NCBI GenBank assembly: GCA_039654915.1
Contig: CM077596.1
Span: forward strand, 5,084,001 to 5,148,000
DNA from: Aquilaria yunnanensis
Lineage: Eukaryota > Streptophyta > Magnoliopsida > Malvales > Thymelaeaceae
Direction of reading: 5' to 3'
DNA: 64,000 nucleotides
Shown here in pieces: positions 11,430 through 23,300 of the stretch (its first letter is position 1; each line of letters opens with the position of its first letter). Below the pieces are notes generated by a model, which ran no database searches, was not told the DNA's origin, and saw only the letters and a list, made by a program, of their open reading frames with translations. Position numbers and translations under genes: made by a program.

Positions 11430-12209
11430 AGACATGTTAGCTATTACTTTGTGGTGTAATTAAATTTCTTGCAATTAGGTGATTTATAAGGTATTTTTTC
11501 CTTCAACCATTAAAGCGCCTGTATCAAAGGTAAGATCCTCTTCATCAAACCAACTTGCAGCTACTGCATGCAAGCTTCTTCTCATCTGTAACACCGGGTA
11601 CTCCTAGGTTGTCCTTGACAGCAGTGTGTTTTTTTTGGATGGCGCATAGAGGGCATATCTAAATACGGTTTGGCTGTGATGGACCTCAAGCTAGTTACAA
11701 TTGATCCATTAATCCTTCTATGCCATCTTTGCAAAGCTGAGCTTAGTGCAATTAGTATGTCACTCCATTGGGCACCTGATAGACTGCCCTTCAAACTCTT
11801 CCCACTTTGCCGGATAGAGTACCAAACGTGGAGAAGCGTCATTGGTGAATCAATTTCTCTCCACCTTGTTTCAAGGCGTATTACAGTGCTTACGCTGCCA
11901 CCTGATCGTGTTGCTCAGCCACACTTATCTTATCCTTCATTCTGAGTACATACAAAAATAAAACACAACAGAGACACGTCTGAGCCTACATTGATGTGAG
12001 CACCTATTCAATCTTCTCAACTAGAAAAAGCAGACTTTTAACCAACTACTTTCGGTGTTTAAGGCCGTTAAACGTCATTTCAGATGTACACTTTCAGAGC
12101 ATTAAACAGCACCAAGTGTTCCAAAGTTCTTTTACTTTTTATTGCTTAAGCTCAAAAGGAACTCCAGTGGCGCCTGACGAAGCTACTGGTTTTTATGGCA
12201 TAGCGATAT
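11430..12209. other. 3' flank and probable 3' UTR of the aminopeptidase gene
   Basis: The part closest to 12209 should be the 3' UTR of the minus-strand aminopeptidase gene; TTTATT near 12137 is AATAAA on the minus strand, a possible poly(A) signal. Between 11580 and 11945 both strands have open frames of about 260-275 bases with no recognised domain. They could be a fragment of a forgotten element or chance. Confidence 0.4.
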
Positions 12210-15200
12210 TCAAGCAGCTAAGCTTTTCGAGGCAATCTCGAAAACATTCTCCGACAATCCATTAGTAGACATTATCATCTCCAGTTCGGCCTGCAAATTG
12301 TTCCATAGCTCCATATTTAATACAGTAACAGTAACAATCATCCAGAGGTGAGAGAAATCCAAACATTCGTGCATGACAAGCACATGATAATTTACCTTTG
12401 CAATGTTTTGCCTGCTCTCATCAAAGCGTCTCCACCTCGAAAAAGCTGACACCATACGGGAGGCTACCTGTGACCAATAAATGAATGAAGTTAGAAGATC
12501 CAACTGACGTGATCTCACAAATGACCATAATCTGTATGCCTCAACAAACCTGAGGATTTATTTTGTCAAGTTTTACCACAATTTCTCCCAAGAACTTGTA
12601 CCCTGACCCGTCTTTGGCATGGAAATTCACAGGAGATCCACAGAATCCTCCGATAAGTGAATATACCTATTTCAACAGCATAAACCACAGCCAAGGGAAA
12701 ATCAAGACAGAACTCAGCCAAACGCAATGGCATTTCTTCCAGAACAGATTAGTTGGAGAGAGAACTCTGGGGTTGATGCTAGGGTAAAAAAGAGAACCAC
12801 TTGCCTTATTTGGACTATAAAGGTCAAATGCAGGGTGATTCAGAAGCCTCCTGACATTCTCCACATTTCCAGGAATGTTGGACATTGCTTGCAATGCAAA
12901 CCATTTGTTCACAACCTAGGAAACAAGGGGAGAGAAAAGAGGGAAAGGAGGGGGGGGAGGGGAGGAAGCAAAAGTAAAGACAAAGGTAGGCATGTAGAAG
13001 GCTATTTATCAAGAAATGATGCTAACAGCCAGCTTTGCAGCAAGCAGCACTTCTTATTCAGTACGGGAGCTCACCAGGAAGTCATGCTGCCACTTGCTGT
13101 AGAAATCAGCCAGGATTTCATCACGAGTCTGCCCAGGGTTTTGGTCAATGGCAGCCAAAGCTGCAAACTGTTCAGTCATATTTGTAGCAGATTTATATTC
13201 GTGCAGGGCAAGCTCCACAACGTCTGGTTCCCCAAGTGATGCAAGATATGCTATAAAAGAAGCCCACGCAAAATCATTTACAGAAACTTGAGATCAACCT
13301 TTCAACGGATATAACAAAGCAACACAAACCAAGTGCAATATTCTTGAGAGAACGCCTGGCCATATTAGAATGGTCAAACACATAATCTTCTGAGCTCCTA
13401 TTGTTTAGCACCTATCATTTACAAAAGGGGTGAGCTCACCGGTCAAAGAAGCTATTTGAGTATGCCAAAGAATACCAAACTGATTAGCTCATCACATATA
13501 TAGTAATCAAACTAAGGAAGACTTACGGTGCTCATCAATTCTGCTTTCAATTGAGAAGCAAGCTCCTTCCTAATAAATGTCCGGACAGCATGAACTGCAT
13601 CAGGATCCGCAACCACCATCATGTCCATTATCTCTCCCTCACCAGGAAGAGTTATAGCCTTCGCGACAAATTCCTGAATATATCACATAAAGATAATTAA
13701 TACAATCAACTTCATTTAACCTTCAAATTTCTACACAAATGCTACTGAGTGGACAAGGTACAGAACCCCTATCATACTTTATCCAATGTTGTATCACACA
13801 GTATGCTTCTGAGGCCAGCCACAAAGCTTCTATTCAGAGACAATGGTTTGTTTTGTTGGAAATCAGAAACTAAGCTGAGCATCAGTTTTCTTGCCAACAC
13901 CTGGCCAGCCTCCCAACTGAAACACACACATGAGAAAAATAGAATCTCAATAATTAGCAACATTTTACCAGCCAGGTTAATAGTATTGGTCATTTGAGAC
14001 AAACATACCGATTGAACTCATCAGAATCATGTGCCAGGAGGAAAAACAAATCGCTGTCAGAAAGGTCAGTTTCAAGGCGGACAGGAGCACTATAACCTCG
14101 CAAAAGAGATGGAATTGGCTGCTCAGGAACATCAGCAAACACAAACTCTTGTTCTTTCTGCACAATACCAACACAACTGGATAATGTCTATACTGATTGT
14201 TTCAGCATAAACATGTAACATTAAGCACTTAATATCACTAGAACTTTATCTAAACTTTGTCACATCACAATACCAACACAACTGGATAATGTCTATACAG
14301 ATACGTTTCAGCATAAACATGTAACATTAAGCACATAACTTTATCTAAACTTTGTTGCATCTTCAAAAATTATCATTTTTTTTGTTTCTGTCAGCATTTG
14401 TTTGTGTTGAACATTCCTTTTTTATGGCCACACAATTGAAATTTCTTACTGATTGCCATTTTGTGGGAGTTTTAAATCTTTCTATTCTGTAATCATATTT
14501 CCAGCTATCAAGATTAAAACAACAATTAAGGCTAAGATTTTACACAGTTTAACACTATTAAAAATGATTTATTCTGCATTTCAAACTAGTTTCATAGTCA
14601 ATCTCTACCCATCAAGACATAAAAAAGAAAAGAATATAATGACAAAAAATGAAACAAAATATCACTTCCCATACCGCATATGAAAGAGTGCCTTTCTCAA
14701 AATTTTTCGTTGAAAACCTCAGCTATTTGTTGGAAGCAACCATCAATGAACTATAACTTAAGTTAGATCTCAACTATATCACACAGTTATTGTATAAAAT
14801 ATTAATATTATTATTTTTTCTTGTGAAATAATTTTATTGTATAAGACAATGGGCAGGGGCATGAATATTTGAAAGTGCGTCAGCCAGCAAATTTTGAGTT
14901 ACAACTATGAGGAGATTACTGATATAGAGGTAATTGAATTGAGTGATGAGGAAATTGGGGAAGGATGTAGTGAGTGGAGATTAAAGCTCGTCGGAACGGT
15001 GATCAGGACTGAAGTTTCAACTTATAATATGAGAAAATTTGTTCAATCACAGTGGAAACATGTATTAGTGCTGGCAGTGACAAAAATCCAGTCAGGTTGG
15101 TTCCTCTTTCGTTTTCATTCCAATGATGATATGATGAAGATACTAGAGGGACAAACGAATTTTGTTTTTGGTAAACCATTGTTGCTTAGGAAGTGGGAAA

Positions 15201-18200
15201 TGGAATGGATATGAAGCTGGAAAAAGAACTTTTTGATGTTACTCCAGTATGGGTTTGGTTGCCAGATCTGAAGCTTCAATACTGGAACCTAAAATCATGA
15301 GTAGGATTGTGAGCAAGATAGGGAAGCCTATACTTGCGGATTCTGCTACTGTGCATAAAACTAGGCCCTCTTATGCTAGAATTCTGGTGGATGTAGCACA
15401 AACAGATACTGTTAAGGATCAGGTCCTTTTGAAGAACCCAAGTGATGATCATGAAATACAACACGTCATATATGAGTGGTGGCCAAACCAGTGTGGTAAA
15501 TGCAAGATATGGAGGCGTCATGAGGAGGAATGTAATCCAGGTATGAGGAGACAAAGGGTGACAGAAGGAAAAGGAATACAGGAGGAGCAAGTTAAGGAGA
15601 TAATGCCTGCTTCCTTGGCGGGTATGGAGATTGCAAAACAGACAAATGTCCCCAGCACCAGTGGCACAAACGGTGATGAATTCCAAATGGTGCAGTCAAA
15701 GAAGGCCAAGTCTGAAGCTGGGTTCAGAAGACGCCAGGCTTTGGGGCAGAAGTGGCAGGACACAGCTGCAGAGAATAGGTGAAACAGAAGGGGCTAATAT
15801 TGGTTAATGCTTTGAGAAGCTCCAGGTGGATATGCAGAATGACTACATAGACAGGTATGAGGATGAAACTCTTTTCATTCTAACTTGATGATGTGGTGCT
15901 GCTGGAATGCTGATGTTCTGGAGGTTATATCTTTGCAATAAATGGGACGATTTGGCTGATTTGGGATGCTGATGTTCTGGAGGTTAAATATCTAGAAGCT
16001 TCAGATCAAGTGTTGCACAGTGAAGTGTGTCATAGAGTTGAGGATTGGACCTGCAAGCGATCTATTGCGTATGCTTCAAATGATGCCAAGGAAAGAAGAA
16101 TTTTAGGACAAAATTTGGAGAAATATGCATTGAATGGAGTAGGGCCTTGGATAGTTTCTGGATATTTTAATGAAATTATGTGCTCAGAGGAGAAATATGC
16201 TGCTTCTGGGTGATGGGTTGGCAGGCCTCTGGTCTTGTTGATTGCTGTAATATGGTTGGTTTCACTGATATTTGAAGTATTGGGGCATTTTTCACTTGAA
16301 GTAACAATCAGTAATTTGAGGACAGAGTGTGTTGTAAACTAGACCATGTGTTAAGTTTCCAAATGTGAAGATCGAGTTTAAACCAAAATGGTGCTCAGAC
16401 CTGTCTTTTATAGAAATTACAGAATGTGTTATTAGATGGTGTCATATCAACTATCTTCAAATGCGGCAGAGGCATCCATCCTACAATCAAATAGTGAGTG
16501 AAGTTTGGCAAGCAAATGCGGCTAGTGATAGCTGTGATATCTGGTGAAAGGTTTTGGGGAAGCTTAAAAGATTGAAGGAGTTGAAGAAGCTAAATTTTGG
16601 CTGTTAATCTCATATTTCTGGCAGACTTAAACTTAAGGAGCAGGAGCTAGAGCATATCCACCTTCAGTTGAGCAAAAACCTGGGGGAACAATCTTTACTT
16701 GTGACATGGCAGCAGACTCGAGCGTTGAGATGAAAGGCTGAGGAAGAGTTATATGAACAGAAGGCTGCTAGTGATTGGTTGAAACTTGGAGATGATAATA
16801 CTAAGTTTTTCCACTCCAAAACGAAGGAGAAAAATTCAAAAGCAAGCATCACATGTCTTTATGCCAGGTCAGGAAAAGGATTATCTCTTCAAGATGAAAT
16901 TAAAGAAGAGTTCCTTGATTTCTTTTATAATATCCTTGGTACTTCCAACCAAAAAATTATTGAGATTAATATCAACATTGTTTTGAATGGACCCAGGATC
17001 TCTGATGATCAGAGGAGATTGCCAGAGAGGGATTTTAAAGAAGAGGAGATAGTGAAGGCCGTTAAAGGGATAAATGCTAACAAAGCACCTTGTCCTGATG
17101 GATATACTGCTGGTATTTCCAGCATAATTTGGGAGCTAATAGGGTCAAATATATAAATTCTTTGAAACTGGTGATTTACCTTCTGCCCCTACTGCTACTG
17201 CTATTCATTTGCTGCCAAAGTATGCTCATGCGTCTTCTGCGAATGATTTCAGACCAATATCCTGCTGTTCTGTTTTTTATAAATTTATTTCCAAAATTCT
17301 TGCAAGTAGTAGGCATCAGGAGATTCTTCCTACTGTTGTGCATGAGAGTCAAGGGGCATTTATTAAACAGAGATATATTGCTGATAATATCTTGATTTGT
17401 CATGAGCTTGTGAGGGGTTACAATAGGGGAAAAATCAAGCCTAGGATGTGTTTGAAAATTGATTTGAGAAAAGCTTATGATATGTTGGAGTGAAGTTTTC
17501 TGGAGAATTTCCTGAATATGCTTGGTTTTCCTGACAACTGGGTGAACTAGCTAATGTGTGTTAGATCCCCGTATTTTTCTATTGTCCTTAATGGGACTCT
17601 CTGTGGTTACTTTAAAGGAAGAAGGGGGTGACATAGGGAGATACCCTCTCTCCCCTTTTTTTTTGGTGTTGGCCATGGATTACTTATCTAGGGCCCTGGG
17701 AGAGTTATTCGATGAGAAATATAGAGTATACCATCCAAAGTGTAAAAATGTTCAGCTCTCTCACCTCTGTTTAGGGATGATAAAATGATCTTTGCAAAGG
17801 GGGATGTTCAATCTGCAAGATCAATTAGGCATTGTCTGGATGTTTTCTCCAGAACAACAAGCCTTATAATTCCTTATGATTAATTATGATAAGAATCAAG
17901 TTTTTCTCAGGGGGTTGATGATGATGTAGAAAAGGAGATTATGTTGACTCTAAATATGATTAAGGGTATGCTGCCAATTAAGACTTTAGGGGTGCCTTTA
18001 GATGACCAGAGGCTGCAAATTAAACACTATAAACCCCTGGTAGAAAAGATTTTGCGAAATTTGAATGGCTGGTCCACAAAATATTTGACTTATGCTAGAA
18101 GAGTTCAGCTGATTAAAACAGTTATATTTAGTGTTCAAACTTATTGGTCAGCTATTTTTCCTATTCCAAAAACTGTTTTGGACCACATTGAGCAATGTTG

Positions 18201-20347
18201 CAGGGCATTTGTCTGGACGGATTCAATTACAAGAAGGAAACACCAAATTGCTTGGAGAAGGGTATGTGTGCCAAAGCATCAGGGAGTTCTTGGGATATTT
18301 AGCCTTTGTGAGTGGAAGACTACATCAAATGGAAAAAAGATGTGGAGATTAATGGTGGATAAGGAAAGCTTGTGGGTGAAACGGGTACATGCATATTATA
18401 TTAAGAGCACTGATATATGGCAGGTAAGTACAGCTAGTGATTCATCAGTGGTTTGGAAGCATATCCTTAAAGTGAGGGCTATTTTTGCTGATTGTATGCA
18501 TGATCAGGCGTGGGAATGTGTGAAAAATGGGAAGTTTCTTATGAAATTAGCATATCTTCATGCAGTGGAAAATTTTGAGACGGCTACATGGTACAGATTG
18601 GTGTGGAATTCGGGGCCTAAATTTTCCTTGGTTTACTGGTTTTCTATGTTGAATAAATTGCCTACTTTTGATAGATTGAAGCAGTATATTGAATTGTCTT
18701 CAGTGCTCAGTCTTCTATGTTTGGTGAAAAATGAACCTAGGGATCAATTTTTTTTTAAATGTGCCTATTCTCTGCTGGTTTGGAGAGACATTGTGTAAAA
18801 TTAAATTAAGGGATGCCCATAAGAGTGGACTCAGTTATAGGGGTGGATAAATAAGGTGGTGAAAGGAAAGAGTGTTAAATAAAGCTAGAGTGAGAAAAGC
18901 TTGTTTTGCTTGTATGGTATACTATATCTAGCAGGAGAGGGATGGAAAAATCCATCACCGTGGCAGAAGGCGTCTGGATGCGATCAGAGGTCTGATTGTT
19001 GATGCTATTCAACTTAGAATATGTATAAATATAAATGAGGTGTTTGGTTAGATTGTACTGCACTTGATTTTGCTGTGCAGCACAGGTGTTAGGCTTGCAC
19101 ATTTTCAGTTTATTTTGGTTTTTCCATTTCTCTTATTCAGGCCCCTGATCCTTTTGAGTGTAAGTGCAACTGACCCTTTTTATGAAATGAAATCTGCCCC
19201 CATCATGGTGTTTCCCCAAAAAAAAAAAAAAAATAGTAACCACACCCAACCCTAGAGTCTATAGCTTCCTAATTGTAACATTTCTTTCAAGCACATTACT
19301 TTAGAACTTTATATGAAACATTATCCTTTATAATACGGACTATAGAAATTCTATGCTGACCTTTGTTACTCTAAGAACAGTAGTGTAGACTGGCTGATCA
19401 TTTGCAACAGACTGCAGCTTGCCATCACAAAACACAGAGGACAGTGGAATGTCCTTCCCCTTGGAATCCAGCAGGCCAACTGCTACAGGAATGAACATGG
19501 GCTCTTTAATTGGCTGTCCTGGGGTTGGGGGGACCTCCTGGCTGTAAAATGTAAGATCATTTCACAATTTTATGGCCAGATTTCAGGCACAAAGAATCAC
19601 TTTCACAACAAATTTCTGAGAGATGCAAACCTGAACTTCAATGAAAACGTATGGGCTTCAGCATTGTAAGCTGAAGAAACTTTTACAAGGGGAGTACCAG
19701 CTTGGGAGTACCTGAAAGCTCCAAAAACTAAGCATCAAAGAAACCAGATAGAAGTGAACTGAAGAAGCAACAAATGCATACCAAAGCAAGAAATTAGCAA
19801 AATCTGCATCATTTGCATCACGCATGGCAGCAAAAAAGTCTTCACAGGTGACAGCCTGCCCATCATGCCTCCTAAAATAAAGATCCATCCCCTGGAAAAC
19901 ATCAAGTATATAGAATTGATCCAAATTCCAAAGCATCAATTTCACATAGAAGTTTCATTTCCTACAGCTATCAGGGCACAGTTTAAGGGCAGGAGAGGTT
20001 CTAAATCTTACTTTCCGGAAACCTTGACTCCCTAAGAGTGTTTTGTACATTCTGACAACCTCAGCTCCCTGAGATGGTGAACCATTGTGTCAGCAAATTA
20101 ACATGATTCCAACCATATAGAAGCAAGGAGCAAGGTTTTTCTTTTCTTCTTGCTCCTCTTGACAGAGAAGAACTAGAGGAGAGGGAACAAAGCAAGGGGT
20201 TGAGTGGAGTTATTTTTTACAGCAAAGCGAATAAGTCAAACCTTCTCATAAACCTGCAACATGAAAAGAAACAAAATGTGACATCAGGATTCTAACAGAC
20301 AATTCAACAATTGGTCAATTGAACTAACCCATCATAATAACACTAGC

Positions 20348-20378
<31 letters not shown>

Positions 20379-23300
20379 TCATACCGTGACTGCAGTTTGC
20401 CAGCAGATCCATGTCAGAGTGACAGAATCACATGAAATATTTTCAAGGAAACACAACACAGTAAAATTGAAAGGTTAGAAAATGAAAGAAGTTAAAATAA
20501 GATTTCACCAAATGATAAACAGTAAAAAAAAAAAAAGAGGGTACAGCACTTGCCTGTGTAGAAGTTGTCCATCTGCCAAAGTAACAAAGAAGAAAACAGA
20601 ACTTATCAAAACATGAATTTAAACATTTGCAGCAAAAGAAAAAGGGAAAAGGAGAAGAAGCACTCCTTACCTTGATATAAGAATGAGGTCGAACAGGATG
20701 AGCCATTGGACCAGCATCCTGAAATTGTTGGATAAAGTTAGAAATATAGAAGTATATTCCATTAAGTGCAGCAGTAGGTACATCCATGCCTGAACTCTGA
20801 ATGATTCAGCACAGCATCAGAAAATCAACCACAGGAAAACAAAAAAGAACTACTAAGAAAACCTGTGGGAACTGATAATTTCGCAGCTTTGAAACATCTC
20901 CAATCCGCTTTACAGTGCGGCTTCCCATATCAGAAGAAAACTCCTGTTATCAAGAGAAGACAGGTTCATTTCATAAAGTCCAGGCTATGTGAACAGAACT
21001 GAAGAGTTATACCTGATCACGGAAGACAGTAAGGCCTTCCTTTAGGCTCAGCTGGAACCAATCACGGCAGGTGACCCTGAAATTGTTCAACTAAATTAAA
21101 ACTTATAACCAAACTTGGGGATTCTAGAATGAATGGTTTCAGGTGTCGTAATCAAAGCAATAAAATTTATTTCATCAATATGCTGAATAACCCATCTGCA
21201 TAAACATAACTCTAAAATTGAAAATTCAGAAGAAATAAATATTCTGTGGTGCCCAACAAAGTTGTTTGCATGAATCAAGGTTATTAAAAGCGCGCTTTAG
21301 CGCGCTAAAAGCGCAAAGCGCTGAGCGTTGGGACTCTGGCGCTTTTCGCCATGAAAACGAAGCCCCTTTTAAAAAGCGCGCTTTAAGGGCCCAAAGCGCG
21401 CGCTTTCTCCATAGCGCAAAGCGCGCTTTAGTTAAGTTGTAATTTTTTTTTTAAATAAAATAAAATAAATTTATCTAACTTACACTTACAGTTGATCTTT
21501 GAGTATTCTGAGACTTTGGATTTAGAGTATTTGGTTTTACTATTTGTCTATAAATTGTTATTACTACTTTGGTACATTATATGGATGTGTTTGTGTCTTT
21601 TTATAGATATTAAACATATTCAGTAGCTTATTTTGGTATTTTTATGTATCTAATTAGCTAGTTACATATCCTAGAATTTATCTCTAAAAGAGCGCCTTAC
21701 TTCATTAAAGCCCTCGCTTTCGCTTTGCGCTTTGGAACCCTTATCGCTATAGTGCGCTTTTCGCTTTTCAAAACCTTGGCATGAATGCAGTTTTACAAGA
21801 AAACTATGAGCAATTTGGGGACAAATGCGAACCTGTTGCCAGTCCAGTTGTGGAAATACTGCAAAGTAGAGAAAAAATTCAATGTCAGAGAGACTAATCA
21901 TAACGACCAAGCAGAACATGAACCTATTTTACAGAGGCTCAACATACCTCATGGCCAATTACGCCTAAAATTGCAGCATAGTCTCCATCTGAGGCAGTTT
22001 CTGGTGACGCCAAGACAAGCTTAGAATTGAAGATCTGTGAGGAATAAGCAAGACATGTTGAGGACATTTAGAGGAAAAAAACTGCTCAACTTCCATGATC
22101 AAAAAGGCCAATTTGCGTACATTCAAACTCTTATTCTCCATTGCTCCCCTGAAAATAAATCAAAACAAGATAACATTGATAAATCTGGTAGTATATACCT
22201 CTAGAATGATCTGAGGATAATCAGGAAAGATAGCATATGTCCAGCATCCACCACTTAGTTAAAAATCAAAACAAAAAGGCATAAATTACTACTTACATGT
22301 TGAAATCAGGAACAGCAACAATATTGAAGAGGTCCAGGTCATACTCTAAACCAAAAACCTGCAAGTTTTATGTAGTATTTTAGAACTTAAACTTGCAAAA
22401 ACATTGAAATAAAAACCAGAAAATGATAATAAAAAAAAAGAAGGCCGTCACGTACATCTTCATCCCACTTCATGGCAGCTTTAAGTGAGTACATAGCATG
22501 TGCAGTCTTTGGTACATCTTCAGGTGGTGTCCAGATCCTCAGAGATACTTTACGACCAGAGCGAGTAATAAATACATCATCTCTGCTCTGCAATTTTCCA
22601 GCAACTAAAGCAAACAAGTAGCAAGGTTTCTTGAATGGATCTTCCCACAGTGCATAATGCCTGCCACCCTGAAATGCAGTTAAGATAATATTAAGTGACA
22701 GCATTATTGAGGATAATCAAAATGTAGCAAGGTTATTGATGTTAACCTCGAGATCTCCCTGCTCGATGAGGTTTCCATTCGACAGCAAGACAGGGTACAT
22801 TGACTTGTCAGCTTCAATTCGGCATGTGTATTTTGCCATGATATCAGGACGATCCTATTAACATGTTAAACAAATCAAGCAGAATTCAGATTGATGTGTA
22901 GCAACAAGAAAAGAGATATTGTGTTTCCGTTTCACTTTATCTACCTGATAAAATGTGATCTTCCGGAAACCCTCTGCTTCACATTGTGTACAGAAATTCC
23001 TAGATGACTTGTAAAGCCCCTATAGAAGAGGTTTTATATCAACAATGTCTTGAAAAACAAGCCAGAAAAAAAAATGATACATGCAAGCAAAAGTAATTAT
23101 TCCAAAAAATAGAAAACTTTGGACCTCCAATGATGTGTTCTTCTGAGGGTATATTTCATTGTCAATTTCCAAGGTAAATGTACCACTTGGCAGTGATGGA
23201 ATAGTCAAATGGCGTGTGCCTAGATGATACCCTCCATCCTAACACACAATTCATTCAAGAGCAAATTAGATGTACAAGCTTCAAACTCCCCTATTAGAAA

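Larger units (their letters stand above)
14880..19233 (+). mobile_element. L1-type LINE inserted in an aminopeptidase intron
   Basis: A decayed non-LTR retrotransposon in the opposite direction to the host gene, inside the 5203-base intron between exons 24 and 25. It has an ORF1 with a DUF4283-like domain and zinc knuckle, an ORF2 with endonuclease, reverse transcriptase and zf-RVT regions, and ends in a run of 16 A at 19218-19233. The left boundary is approximate. I could not find a target-site duplication, which fits great age. Numerous frameshifts and stops show it is dead. Confidence 0.9.

Noticed and set aside
12727..13239. 170-residue plus-strand ORF
   Set aside because: It overlaps three aminopeptidase exons in antisense and is a shadow frame.
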